A DNA stretch of 64,000 nucleotides from Candidatus Rhodoferax randersensis (GCA_016718155.1 JADKEH010000014.1:151533-215532); one strand, 5' to 3'; counted from the stretch's first letter, positions 10,052-20,528 are shown. Numbers and translations are program-made. Notes: generated by a model from the sequence alone, not told the origin.

Positions 10052-10719
10052 ATGGATATCGCCAACCTGATTCAAACTGTTGCCATTTACGCCTTGCCGG
10101 TGTTGTTTGCCATCACCGTGCACGAAGCTGCGCACGGCTATGCCGCGCGGCACTATGGCGACAACACCGCCTATATGCTGGGGCGCATCACGCTCAACCC
10201 ATGAAGCACATCGACCCGGTAGGCACCATTCTGATGCCGCCTGATGCTGTACTTCGCCACCTCGGGGCCTTTCTGTTTGGCTACGCAAGCCAGTGCCGGT
10301 GCGCTTTGGCAACCTGCGCAACCCCAAGCGCGACATGGTGTGGGTAGCGCTGGCCGGACCTGGCGCCAACCCGGCGCAAGCGCTGATCTGGGGCACGCTG
10401 CTCCTGGTTCTAAGCGGCTCGGGCGTAACCGAGCCCTTCTTCCTGAAGATGTGCCAAGGTGGCGTGCTGGTCAACGTGGTGATGTTTGTCTTCAACCTGT
10501 TCCCGCTGCCGCCGCTCGATGGCGGCCGCATTCTGGTCGGGCTGCTGCCCCACCGGCAGGCCGAAATGGTCTCGCGCATCGAACCCTGGGGGCTTCTTCA
10601 TCGTCATGGCGCTGGTGATTTTTGGCGTGGTCAGCGCCTTGTGGATGCGGCCCTTGATGACGCTCACCTATGGCCTGATCGAGCTGCTGCTGACGCCTTT
10701 GGCGCTGCTGCTGAGTTAG
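10052..10719 (+). pseudogene. Site-2 protease family (M50) membrane metalloprotease, several frameshifts
   Basis: The protein begins MDIANLIQTVAIYALPVLFAITVHEAAHGYAA-like, with the zinc motif HEAAH inside the first membrane helix. It ends with NLFPLPPLDGGRILVGLLP, which holds the second metal-binding motif LDGG. This is the short rhomboid-independent site-2 protease often found next to trpS in Burkholderiales. The reading frame changes at about 10200, 10235, 10285 and 10590, each by one base, and the pieces join into a normal protein of about 220 residues. Four shifts in 670 bp with no loss of conserved motifs suggest sequence error rather than long decay. The start ATG at 10052 follows the YciO-like gene closely. 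Confidence 0.8.
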
Positions 10720-10747
10720 GGAGCCGGCAATTGCAGAACCTGCTTCC

Positions 10748-10847
10748 CCGTCATTGCGAGCGCAGCGCGGCAATCCATGCGGCGCTCGACCATGGATTGC
10801 CGCGCTGCGCTCTGCAATGACGGGCACGGCTGCGCTCGCAATGACGG
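10748..10847. repeat. Dispersed palindromic repeat, copy 2
   Basis: Starts CCGTCATTGCGAGCGCAGCG and ends CTCGCAATGACGG. It has an extra partial end (TGCAATGACGGG) about 25 bp before the final one, so it looks like one and a half units. It lies between the site-2 protease gene and trpS. Confidence 0.75.
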
Positions 10848-10909
10848 GAAGTGTCGGCACCTTGTGGTTTGACCTTCGTTAACCCTTTCCAATTTCTCGC
10901 AACTGTTCT

Positions 10910-12222
10910 ATGACTTCGCTTCGTTTTCTCACCGGCATCACCACTTCCGGCACGCCGCATCTTGGCAACTACGTGGGGTCGATTCGCCCCTCGGTACAGG
11001 CCAGCCTGCGCGCCGACGTGGAGAGCTTCTACTTTCTGGCCGACTACCACGCGCTGATCAAGACCGACGAGCTGGCGCGGGTGCAGTGCTCCACGCTGGA
11101 GATTGCCGCGAGCTGGCTGGCCGCGGGCTCAACCGGATCGCGTCACCTTCTACCGCCAATCCGATATCCCCGAAATCCCGGAACTCACCTGGCTGCTGAC
11201 CTGTGTCACCGGCAAAGGCGTACTCAACCCGCGCACGCCTACAAGGCCTCGGTCGACAAAAACCCGGCGGCCGGCCAGGACTCGGACTCGGACGTGACGG
11301 CCGGTCTGTTCATGTACCCGGTGCTGATGGGCGCCGACATTTTTGATGTTCAACGCCCACAAGGTACCGGTTGGGCGCGACCAGGTGCAGCACATCAGAT
11401 GGCGCGCGACATGGGCAACAGCTTCAACCATCGCTATGGCCAGCACTTTGTTGCCCGAAGCGGTGATCGACGACGCCGTGGCGCTGCTGCCGGGCGTCGA
11501 TGGCGGCAAGATGAGCAAGAGCTACGACAACCACATCCCGATGTTTGCGCCGCGCGAACAACTCCAGAAGTCGATCGCCGGCATCGTCACCGACTCGCGC
11601 GCGCCAGGTGTTCCCAAAGAGACCGAAGGCTCGGCCCTGTTTCAGATCTACCAGGCGTTTGCCAGCGAGGCTGAAACGCTGACCCTGCGCCAGGCCTACG
11701 CCGATGGCATTGCCTGGGGCGATGCCAAGCAAATCCTGTTCGAACGCGTCTGACCGCGAGATCGCACCCATGCGCGAAGCCTACCTCGGCTACATCAACA
11801 ACCCCACCAAGGTCGAGGCCATCCTGTTGGCCGGTGCCGCCAAGGCACGCGCCATGTCCCAGCCCTTCATGACCCGGCTGCGCCACGCGGTTGGCCTGCG
11901 TCCGCTCGGCGAACAAGGCCAGCGCCAAAACCGCAGAGACAGCCAAGGCCGCCAAGGCCGCCCTGCCCACCTTCCAAGCAGTACCGCGAGAGCGATGGGC
12001 AGTTCTACTTCAAGCTGGTCGACAGTGGCGCTCGGCTGCTGCTGCAAAGCCCGGGCTTCGCTAATCCCAAAGATGCCGCAGCCAGCATGGCGAGATTGCG
12101 AGACCTGGGTGTTGGCGTGGTCGACCGCACACAGCAACTGGCCGGCACCCAGTGATGTGGCAAGCGCCGACATCCAGGCGGCCCTGCTCCAACTCGCTGG
12201 AGGGCTATTGAGCACGCCCTGA
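10910..12222 (+). pseudogene. trpS: Tryptophanyl-tRNA synthetase with YegP-like C-terminal extension, many frameshifts
   Basis: Class I synthetase that charges tRNA-Trp. The ATP-binding region TTSGTPHLGNYVG replaces the HIGH motif near residue 11. GGKMSKSYDN (near 11510) is the intact KMSKS loop. Between them the frame shifts at about 11125, 11230, 11345, 11400 and 11460, and again near 11750, 11890 and 11975. Each piece is clearly TrpS, for example [18 protein letters not shown] and [21 protein letters not shown]. The C-terminal end adds a domain reading YRESDGQFYFKLVDSGARLLL, which resembles DUF1508/YegP. One frame stops at 12153-12155, another at 12222; I cannot tell which is natural. Because trpS is normally essential, so many single-base shifts argue for sequencing error unless a second copy exists. 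Confidence 0.85.
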
Positions 12223-12274
12223 TGCAGACATCCCACCCCGCCTTTTCAAACGCCGTGCAGCATCGCACCCAAAT

Positions 12275-12380
12275 CGTCATTCGAGCCAGCGCGGCAATCC
12301 ATGACTTCAGCAATCCTGGATTGCTTCACTGCGTTCGAATGACGACCGGTTCATGGAAAGCGCAGCGCGGCAATGACGGG
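12275..12380. repeat. Dispersed palindromic repeat, copy 3 (degenerate)
   Basis: Begins CGTCATTCGAGCCAGCGCGG and has inner CTGCGTTCGAATGACG, then a second end CAATGACGGG at 12371-12380. The ends have lost the GCG of the other copies. It lies between trpS and the PurM-like gene. Confidence 0.6.
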
Positions 12381-12442
12381 GTTCTGCCTGAGTTTCGGAA
12401 CGCTCCTCAACACCCGGAACCGAACACCCTGAAAGCCCCAAC

Positions 12443-13542
12443 ATGCAACAAACACCCTTGAACTACAAAAGCGCCGGCGTTGACTGCGCCAAGATCGATC
12501 CACTCAAGGTGCTGGCGCAGCAAGCCGCCAGCAGCACGGCGGTCAATCTGGCCCAGCATGGCTTGACGGAGGTACAAGCCTCTCGCGGCGAATCGGCCTA
12601 TGTGCTTGATGTCGGCGATTTTTACCTCGCCTCCATCACCGAGTGCCTGGGCACCAAGGGCGCTGGTGGCCGACGCCATGCGCGCCGTCAACGGCAAACC
12701 TATCTCATGCCGCCATCGCGCAGGACACCCTGGCGATGGCCATCAACGACATCATCACCGTCGGCGCCACACCGGTCTCGGCGCACGCCTACTGGGCCGC
12801 CGGGGGCGACGAGTGGTTTGCCGACCAAGCGCGCAGCCGACCTGGTGAGCGGCTGGAAGGCCGCGCGACGCCGCGGCGTCAGTAGCGGCGGCGAAACCCC
12901 AAGCTTGAGCGGCGGTGGTACCAGGCGCATTGACTTGGCCGCATCGTGCGTCGGGCTGGTGCGCCCCAAAGAGTGCCTGACACTGGGCGCCAAGCTTCGA
13001 CCCGGCGACGCCATCGTGCTGCTGGCCTCCAGCGGCATCCACGCCAACGGTGTGTCGCTGGCGCGCAAGCTGGCCGAACGCTTGCCGCAGGGTTATGCCA
13101 CGCCGCTGGACGACGGGCGGCTTTTTGGCGACGCCCTGCTCGACCCGACGGTGCTGTATTCACCGGTCACCGAGGCCCTGTTCCAGCACGGCATCATTCC
13201 GCACTACTGCGCCAACGTCACTGGCCACGGCTGGCGCAAGATCATGCGCCACCCCGACGCGCTGACCTACCGCTTTGCCAGCGTGCCACCGGTGCCACCA
13301 GTGCTGCGCTTCATGCAGGCGCAAGCGCACATCGACTACCGCGAGGCCTATGGCAGCCTGAACATGGGAGCCGGTTTTGCGCTGTTCCTGGCCCCGAGCA
13401 AGCGGAGCAGGCAGTGGAAGTCGCGCGCCAGTTGGGCATCGCGGCCTACCAGGCTGGCGCCGTGGAAGCGGGCCCGAAGCGGGTCATCATTGAGCCCCTG
13501 AACGTGGAGTTTTCGCAGGATGAGTTCACGTTGCGGGCCTAG
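12443..13542 (+). pseudogene. PurM-like (AIR synthase-related) protein, several frameshifts
   Basis: A homologue of phosphoribosylformylaminoimidazole synthetase that is distinct from the housekeeping enzyme. The opening LNYKSAGVDCAKIDPLK matches the PurM start, GGETPSLSG corresponds to the GGETAEMPG loop, and LLASSGIHANGVSLARKL matches the ATP-grasping SSG-HSNG region. The end GAVEAGPKRVIIEPLNVEF also fits. Frames change near 12655, 12690, 12840, 12880 and 13400. Each can be repaired by single-base changes, giving about 365 residues. I considered selenophosphate synthetase, a relative in the same superfamily, but the catalytic Cys/Sec-Gly region of SelD is absent. The true substrate of this paralogue is unknown. 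A full-length purM elsewhere in the genome would be expected. Confidence 0.7.
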
Positions 13543-14018
13543 CTGAACAGCTTCCCACTTGAGCCGTCTTCAACCTCAACTCAAGTAGTCACAAAACCAA
13601 CTGGTAGGCTGCATCGCACTCATACAACACACCCTCATCCATTACATGCACGTGTTTGTGGTCGTACGGGTACCTCGTGGCAGCATGTTTGAAGTGCGGA
13701 CACGCAGTCTCGCAGTTTGGCTGAGCCTCTGAAGCAGCACCGCGCAAGCGCATAGAGCGCGCTGGCGATTTGAGTGGTGGTATGTCTTGAATGGCCCCGC
13801 TTACGTGCTGCGTGCAGTTGGTGCAGGACTTGGTGAATTGATCGCGCCAAACCCGCCACTGTTGGCGACGGCGTGGAGATTGTCCTGAATTCAACAACGA
13901 CTCTTCGATCACGCTGTCGGATTGCACCTCCGTCACAATGAACACAAAACAGAGCCACAAACTGGCCAGCACACCTTTGGTTTCAAAGCAGTCTTGAAGT
14001 TGGGGGATCCCCGTGGAA
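13543..14018. other. 476-bp region left of the insertion element, no confident gene
   Basis: The base composition is lower in GC than the neighbours. On the minus strand an open frame runs from a GTG at 13972 to a stop at 13589 (127 codons). It starts with a hydrophobic stretch (LASLWLCFVFIV) like a signal peptide and then holds six Cys and several His residues. I recognise no family and the frame could be chance. The right-hand end (about 13990-14018) was originally continuous with the start of the binding-protein gene now at 15742, so it should contain that gene's promoter or leader. Confidence 0.3.
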
Positions 14019-14023
14019 TTGAA

Positions 14024-14040
14024 CCTATTTTCCTCAGTTA
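14024..14040. repeat. IS left terminal inverted repeat
   Basis: CCTATTTTCCTCAGTTA, a perfect complement of 15725-15741. Immediately outside is the TTGAA duplication (14019-14023). Confidence 0.92.
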
Positions 14041-15672
14041 CCCCGTAGCGTCGGCTGTGGGAGTGGGCGTATTGGGCACGAAGGCCAGGATTTTTTCGGC
14101 GATGTAGCGCGCCAGCGCATGCCAGCGTTGATGCCCCGTCAACTGCGGCGCGGCACGCCGAATATGCTCGACACCCGCGCGGATATTGGCAATCATGGCC
14201 TTGATCTGGGTGGCGGCTTCGTGGGTCAGTGCGAGCACTATTTTGTTGACCCTGGCGTGGCTGGTGAGTTTGCCCACCGCACTGAGCAGCTTGGGCCTGC
14301 TGGTCTTGGCCTCCAGTCTGGATTTCGGGTTGGCCAGGCGCACGTACCAACTCCACCAGTTGTAGACCAAGGCCACTGCCCTGGCACTGAGCGCACAACG
14401 CTCAATATCGTGCGTGCTGTAGCCACCCCAACCCCACTGGTTTTTGATCTCGTCAAAGCCGTTCTCACAGTCTGCACGGTCACGGTAGAGCTGCCCGATT
14501 TGTGCCAACTCATACTCGCAATTGCTCACCAACACCGCATACTCCCAACTCTTGACGGGTTCGTTTTCGTCAATGAAGAGCAACTCGATTTGTTCCTTTG
14601 GGTTTTTGCTCTTTTTCTCCAGCACCAGGTCCGTTTTGCGCTGGCGGCGCATGACGATGACACGGCGCTTGGTGCTCCAGCCAGACAGGCGCAGTTCATC
14701 CTCGCAGCCCGTCCAGCCCTGACCCATATCGCTCCAGTTTTGACGCGCCCATTGGCGTTTGATGAATTGTTTGACACCGGCCGTCTGGCGCAGCTTGAAC
14801 AGGTAGGGCTGCTGGAGTTCTTCGAGTTGGAGCATCTCGCCCTCGCTGCCATAGGCACAGTCTCCCCTGACAAGCTTTGGACGCTCACCCGCAGGCAGAC
14901 TCTCAAGCAAAGCCTTCAAACCAGTTCGCCCGTACGATGGGCTATGGCGATTGCCCGCTTGCAACTGTGCATCAAGCACCAGACGCAGGTTGCCTATCCA
15001 GTAGGTATGGATGATATGGCTGGGGCGTCCCGGCTTTTGCGGGTTGTAGCTCACCACCGCGCCGTCTTGGTGGCCGTAGAGCACTTTGACGGTGGTGTCG
15101 CAGTCCAGTATCCAGCCGGTCTTGGTGGCTTGCGCAATTGAGTGGCGCAATTGCGCCTGCATCCATTGCTCGGCTTTGAGGGCCTGGGCTTGTTGGGCGG
15201 CACGCTCTTGTGCAGTGTGCTTGGTCTTGGGCGCGGGTGCTATTGCCGCCAGGGCTCGACGAAGACTGTCGTCACCGATGATTTTGTTCATGCCCAGCAC
15301 TTCAGGGGCTACGCCATCACCTCGCAGTGCGCCTATATGGGCGTAGCGATACTGTCCATCCAGAATGCCCAGCATCCAGGTGCCCAAGACATCTCGCACC
15401 TCGGGTGCGTTGGGGCTGGTGTAGCGTAGCGGGCAGCTTTGCAGCCAGTTCTCAAACAGGCCACTGGCTTGCAAGAACTCAGCGAAGAAAGCGAGTTGGC
15501 CCATGGCGGTGGCCTTGCCATCACTGCTCCACTGAACCTCAAACACTCCACCCGGCGTTTGCACACGAAGTGCCTCATTGGCCATTCGTTCGTACTCTTG
15601 GATGGTCTGCTGGCAGGCTTGGCTGGTCTGGCTTTGTGCAAAACTTTCTTCACCCATTTGGTGCCCCCTCAA
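14038..15672 (-). CDS. IS1380-family DDE transposase
   Basis: A 544-residue transposase with an RNase H-like DDE catalytic core. The first Asp is in GWILDCDTTVKVLYGHQ. The second region is PKLVRGDCAYGSEGEM. The Glu is in the family's DRADCENGFDEIKNQWGWGG motif (YREK-like). A C-terminal segment LVYNWWSWYVRL is also typical of the IS1380 and IS4 groups. The gene runs almost from end to end of the element; its stop lies just inside the left inverted repeat. The start could be the ATG at 15672 or at 15657. The frame is fully intact, unlike most host genes within several kilobases on either side. Confidence 0.9.
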   Translation of the reverse strand: MRGHQMGEESFAQSQTSQACQQTIQEYERMANEALRVQTPGGVFEVQWSSDGKATAMGQLAFFAEFLQASGLFENWLQSCPLRYTSPNAPEVRDVLGTWMLGILDGQYRYAHIGALRGDGVAPEVLGMNKIIGDDSLRRALAAIAPAPKTKHTAQERAAQQAQALKAEQWMQAQLRHSIAQATKTGWILDCDTTVKVLYGHQDGAVVSYNPQKPGRPSHIIHTYWIGNLRLVLDAQLQAGNRHSPSYGRTGLKALLESLPAGERPKLVRGDCAYGSEGEMLQLEELQQPYLFKLRQTAGVKQFIKRQWARQNWSDMGQGWTGCEDELRLSGWSTKRRVIVMRRQRKTDLVLEKKSKNPKEQIELLFIDENEPVKSWEYAVLVSNCEYELAQIGQLYRDRADCENGFDEIKNQWGWGGYSTHDIERCALSARAVALVYNWWSWYVRLANPKSRLEAKTSRPKLLSAVGKLTSHARVNKIVLALTHEAATQIKAMIANIRAGVEHIRRAAPQLTGHQRWHALARYIAEKILAFVPNTPTPTADATG

Positions 15673-15724
15673 AATTACGTTGCAACCCGCATGCAGTCTA
15701 CGTTTGTGGCCGTTGACGAGGGGC

Positions 15725-15741
15725 TAACTGAGGAAAATAGG
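15725..15741. repeat. IS right terminal inverted repeat
   Basis: TAACTGAGGAAAATAGG, a perfect complement of the left end. The second copy of TTGAA follows at 15742-15746. Confidence 0.92.
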
Positions 15742-16476
15742 TTGAATGGTCGAACGCTGTTTCTTTGTCTCTTGACAACGATCCTGCTGTCGGGCGGGTT
15801 TTCAGTCGCGGCGCAAGAAAAGACCTACCGCGTGGCCCTTATCGCGCATTCACCCCGTCCCTACATCGACCAGACCGGCAAGTTCACCGGGTTCAACGTT
15901 GAAATGGCCATAGAACTTTGCGCCGCGATGAAGATCCGCTGCGTGCAGCAACCCTTACCGATTGACAAAATAGTAGATATGGCCGCCGCAGACCAGGTTG
16001 ACTTCGCGGTGGTGGGATTTATTGCAACACCCGAGCGGCAGAAGCGGGTTTTGTTCTCCAAAGCGTATTTCCAGTCGATCAGCGTCTGGATGGCAAAACC
16101 CCGGTTGCGGCTGAATCGCGCAGCAGCGTCGCGTCATCAAGGGCTTCCGGCACAGGCCAGTCACGCACAGGCCATGGGTTGGAAAACGATACAAGGTGCG
16201 ACAAACAGAGATCACATCCATGCTGGCGTCCGGTGCTGCAGACGCCGCCGTGTTGCCGATGTTGGGCGCATTGTCGCCAGCGCAGGAAGCCTCGCTTCTG
16301 CCCTTGGGACTGAGGTTCACGGTGCTGAGCGGCCCCCATCACGGGTACTTTGCACATGGTCATCAGCCCAGCAACCGGAGCTGGTCGACCGCATCAATGC
16401 GGCCATTGACCAGATCAAGCGCGACGGTCGTTTTGACCGCATCAATACCCGGTTTGTTCCATTCAGCCTGTTGTGA
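15742..16476 (+). pseudogene. Periplasmic solute-binding protein (SBP_bac_3 type), cut at its start by the IS and frameshifted
   Basis: Begins exactly at the target duplication: TTG AAT GGT CGA gives a start-like TTG and then a signal peptide (RTLFLCLLTTILLSGGFSVAAQ). The mature part matches extracellular binding proteins of family 3: YRVALIAHSPRPYIDQTGKF, NVEMAIELCAAM, and a typical end ELVDRINAAIDQIKRDGRFDRI. The middle is out of frame from about 16100 to 16360, with the other frame reading ASGAADAAVLPMLGAL. Before insertion the frame extended upstream through a GTG at 14014. The stop overlaps the start of the following sensor gene in a GTGA, so this protein probably senses a ligand for that sensor, or was once fused to it. 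Confidence 0.72.
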
Positions 16477-19335
16477 ACCCGGCGGCACACCTTGACCACC
16501 ACGTGAAGTCCATCCGCCACAACCCCAAAATTCGCTCTGCCAATGCGAAGTTTCTTCAGTTGGCCGCCGGACTGACTTTGCTCGTTTCGCTGCTTGCAAT
16601 ATGGCTCGTGCGTGACCACACGGTGCTGCTGGACGATTTGCACCAACTTCAGACCGAGACACTGTCGAACGCCATTGCGCGTCAAAGAATGGCCAGAAAC
16701 CTGGACGAACTGCGACTGCATGGCGAGCGTGTGCTTTTTGCGAGCACCCAGGATGAGCGTCGGCAAGCACTTCTCGTTGTTCAAGTTGTTGTCAACAGAC
16801 CGGCGTTTGTCAGCGATCCCAGGATTTCGGCCGTCGCCAGCGATACCGAGCGCTTTTAAACGCCAGCAACGCGAACCAGCATTTCGACGGGGGCGTCCGC
16901 ACAGGAGTGGCTGAACCTTGCGCAACGCTTGTCACTGCTTGCGGGTGAAATCTCGCATGAGGGCCTCAACCTTGGGACGGCTGACCTCAAGCAAATGCAA
17001 GCGCTTGTTTCGCTGAACCAGCAGAAGCTGCTGTCGGCACTTGGGCTGCTGGTTTTGTCCATGCTGGCCGCTCTCTTTCTAATTCGACGTACCTTCATCG
17101 ACCCACTGCAGCGAATTCAATGTGCAATCGACCGCATTGACCTAGACACAGAGTCAGAGGCGACGGTCTATTCGAATATTAGAGAAATTCACACTATTGA
17201 AAAATCCGTTGACGCACAACGGCTGGCGCAGTCGAGCCTGCGTGAGAGCGAAGCACGCTTTCGCAGCGTGGTGGAGTTGATGCCCGACGCCATCGTTGTG
17301 CATAGCGGCGGAAAACTGCTGCATATCAACCCTGCCGGCGTTGCCATGTTTGGGCTCTAAAACCGAGCAGGATCTCATTGCAGACCCCATTCTGGAATTG
17401 ATCCACCCGGACTCGCACCAAAACGTGCTGGCGCGGGTCAAAAGGGGGGTCGAACATGGCGAGGTCGCTGGCAGGGTTGAGGAGCGCTATGTCCGGATCG
17501 ACGGTACCAGCTTTGATGCGGAGGTGCAGGGCAAACCGATTGTTCTGGCAGGCCAGGCCGCCGTGCTGGCCACGCTGCGTGACATCACCGAGCGCAAGGC
17601 CGCACAAGAGAAACTGCAGCTTTCAGCTCGAGTCTTTGGCCATGCCCGGGAAGGCATCATGGTCACCGACGCCCAGGCGACCATCATCGATGTGAACGAT
17701 GCCTTTACCCGCATCACCGGCTACAGCCGTGAAGTGGTTCTTGGCCAGAATCCGCGAATGCTCCAGTCCGGCCGGCAGAACAAGGCGTTTTATGCGGCCA
17801 TGTGGGACGCTTTGAAGGAGCAGGGTCAATGGAGTGGGGAGGTGTGGAACCGACGCAAGAACGGCGAAGTATTTGCCGAGCTTCTGGCCGTCAGCGCCGT
17901 GCGCGATGCGCAGGGCCAGACCCTGCAGTATGTGGCGCTGTTCTCCGACATCACCGCCATCAAGGCCCACCAAAGCCAGCTCGAACACATTGCCCACTTT
18001 GATGCGTTGACCAACCTGCCCAACCGCGTGCTGCTGGCTGACCGCCTGCAACAAGCCATGGCGCATGCGCAGCGCAGGCAGCAGCTGGCGGTGGTCTATC
18101 TCGATCTGGACGGCTTCAAGCCCATCAACGACCGCCACGGGCACCAGACCGGCGACCAGGTCCTCATCACCCTGGCCCAACGCATGAAAGAGGCGCTGCG
18201 CGAGGGCGACACCATGTGCCGTATGGGCGGCGACGAGTTCGTAGCGGTGCTGATTGACCTGCAAGACACACAGGCCAGCGTGCCCCTGCTGGGGCGCCTA
18301 TTGGCAGCTGCGGCCGAGCCGGTGCAGGTCGGCGAGCTGAGTCTGCAGGTATCGGCCAGCCTGGGTGTTACCTTTTACCCGCAGACGCAAGACATCGATG
18401 CCGACCAGCTCCTGCGCCAGGCCGACCAGGCGATGTACCAAGCCAAAGTGGCAGGCAAGAACCGCTACTGTGTGTTTGATGCCGCACATGACAGCAGCAT
18501 CCGCGACCACCACGAAAGCCTGGAGCGTATCCGCCGGGCGCTGGAAAACCACGAATTTGTGCTGCACTACCAGCCCAAGGTCAAGATGCACACCGGCCAG
18601 GTGGTTGGGGCCGAGGCGCTGATCCGCTGGCAACACCCCGAGAAGGGCCTGCTGGCCCCGGCCACGTTCCTGCCGGTCATCGAAGACCACCCGCTGGCGG
18701 TGGATGTTGGTGAGTGGGTGATCGATGCGGCGCTGACTCAAATCGAGGTCTGGCACGCCGCCGGGCTGGATTTGCCAGTCAGCGTCAACATTGATGCATG
18801 CCAGTTACAGCAAGGCAACTTTGTAGCCCGCTTGCAGGCCATTCTGGCGCGGCACGCCCAAGTCAACCCGGCCGGTCTGGAGCTTGAGGTGCTGGAGACC
18901 AGCGCGCTGGCCGACATGGCGCAGGTCTCGCAGGTGATTGAAGACTGTGCCAGGATGGGCGTGCGGTTTGCACTGGATGACTTTGGCACCGGCTACTCGT
19001 CTCTCACCTACCTGAAAAGCCTGCGCGTGGCGATGCTCAAGATCGACCAGAGTTTTGTGCGCGACATGCTGGACGACCCCGATGACCTGGCTATTTTGCG
19101 AGGCATCATCGGTCTGGCAGCAGCTTTCAAGCGCGAGGTGATAGCCGAAGGCGTGGAGACGGTAGCCCACGGCACTGCGCTGCTGCAACTGGGCTGCGAG
19201 CTGGCGCAAGGCTACGGCATAGCACGGCCCATGCCACCCGAGCAGATGCCGGCCTGGGTGACTAGCTGGCAGCCTGATGCGGCATGGTGTGAGTTGCCGT
19301 GGTTGGGTGGCGTAACGCCAGACGCCGATGGATAA
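16473..19335 (+). pseudogene. Membrane PAS-PAS-GGDEF-EAL sensor of c-di-GMP, N-terminal part frameshifted
   Basis: A long c-di-GMP enzyme. From the start (GTG at 16473) it has a membrane helix (QLAAGLTLLVSLLAIWLV), a periplasmic region, a second helix near 17040, a HAMP-like linker and two PAS domains (ESEARFRSVVELMPDAIVV and a second near 17640). A GGDEF domain follows with intact signature RMGGDEF and, five residues before it, the inhibitory-site motif REGD. The EAL domain is intact (AEALIRW, LEVLETS, LDDFGTGYSSL, LKIDQSFV, AEGVET). The frame shifts near 16860, 16905 and 17357, so only the part from 17357 reads continuously. Both catalytic domains look active. The preceding binding-protein gene overlaps by 4 bp and probably supplies the signal. 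Confidence 0.82.
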
Positions 19336-19557
19336 AGGCGAATTTTGCAATGTCTGCAGGCGCACAGCTCTCGATGCTGACTATTGGACTTCCTGGAAGC
19401 GGGTATTCGTGACCAACCGCACGCGCCCCACAGCATCCATTGCCAACAGCCAATCGCCACTTCACAAAAGCCACTTTCCGCGCCACCAGTTTGATCCAGC
19501 ACATGGCACTTGGCCCTAGAACTGGCGCAAGTACTCGCTCAAGCTAACGTGTTGCGT

Positions 19558-20528
19558 CTAGCGGTAAACCGCACACAGGCGAATGTTCTCCAAGCTGCGC
19601 TGCAGAGTGCTCTCGCCACCGTCATAACGCCTGATGATGGGACTGAAAAAGCGTTTCACCTGACTAGCCGCATCGGCGCTGCACAGGCCACCAAACAGAC
19701 TGGGAAACTCCCCCGGCGTGTCTTTGGGAAGGCGCTTGGCCAGGGTCTTGAAATTGGCCGTGACGAAGCCCAGAAGGCCCTCCTGCGCGGCACCATCGCG
19801 ACGGCGCACTGTGGCGCCATCACTTCGCGGATATCGTGCGCTGGTGCGAGCCACAAGGCGCGTGCGCGTTGGCTCAACTCGGGCTCCCGAAAGTTGCCCG
19901 GGGCGGCATAGATGTCGGCACGCTCGCGTCGCTCCGGACTGCCCAGCGCGGCCCGCACCAGAGCGTCAAACAAGGCCCGGTCTCCGCGCAGGGCGGCCAC
20001 CCGCAGCACCAGGCCACGGCTGGCCGCATCCAGGCTTGAACGGTCCCTGAGCCAGGCTTGAGTCAGTTCGCGCGCTTGGGCGCGCAAAGTCGGCTCCTGG
20101 CCCCAATCGGCCACCCGCGCGACCCAGCGGCCACGGTTGAGACGGTCATCCTCGGTCTCTCCGGTGACCTCGGGCAAGCCCAGGCGCCGCGCTTGCGGCC
20201 CGTAGACGCGCTGCCAGATTGCCGCATAGGCGTGGCGCTGCTCCGGCGCCAGCACTGGCTCGACCGAAGCGATCAGATCGAGCGCTGCCGCGACCACTTC
20301 GCGACGCGGGTGGGCGGCGAACTGCAAGGCCAGCGACAGGGCCGCGGCCACCGGCAGGTCTCCCGATTCAGTCAGCGCCTGGGCATCGTTCAGATTGGCC
20401 AGCAACTCGCACACGTCGATGTCAGGACGGCTTAGTAGGGCCGCCAACTGGCCCGGCGCATAGACCGAACGGTGGTAACCGGCGCCGCCGCCGTTGGCCT
20501 CGACCCACTGCGGACATTGCGCGTCGGG
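19558..20528 (-). pseudogene. C-terminal remnant of an M1-family aminopeptidase
   Basis: The fragment corresponds to the helical ERAP1-like C-terminal domain of M1 metallopeptidases: it begins CPQWVEANGGGAGYHRSV, followed by LAALLSRPDID and helical repeats such as EQRHAYAAIWQRVYGP. The catalytic domain with GAMEN and HEXXH is absent. The upstream edge meets the TAG stop of the molybdopterin oxidoreductase gene in the same frame, so the two are directly abutted. A one-base shift near 19800 separates the last 80 codons (ANFKTLAKRLPKDTPGEF and IIRRYDGGESTLQRSLENIRL). It cannot be an active peptidase. Deletion or recombination probably removed the N-terminal two thirds. Confidence 0.8.

Larger units (their letters stand above)
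14024..15741 (-). mobile_element. IS1380-family insertion sequence, complete, 1718 bp
   Basis: Ends are perfect 17-bp inverted repeats: CCTATTTTCCTCAGTTA at 14024-14040 and its complement at 15725-15741. The same five bases, TTGAA, lie immediately outside both ends (14019-14023 and 15742-15746), a clear target-site duplication. A single intact transposase fills the element on the minus strand. Length, ends and transposase type fit IS1380. The perfect repeats, the clean duplication and the intact frame indicate a recent and possibly still active insertion. Confidence 0.92.

Noticed and set aside
12443..13542. Selenophosphate synthetase selD
   Set aside because: The opening YKSAGVD and GGETPSLSG blocks match PurM, and the SelD catalytic N-terminus is absent.
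19336..19557. Small plus-strand open frame after the EAL gene
   Set aside because: 63 codons, no start signal, no conserved pattern; treated as empty spacer.
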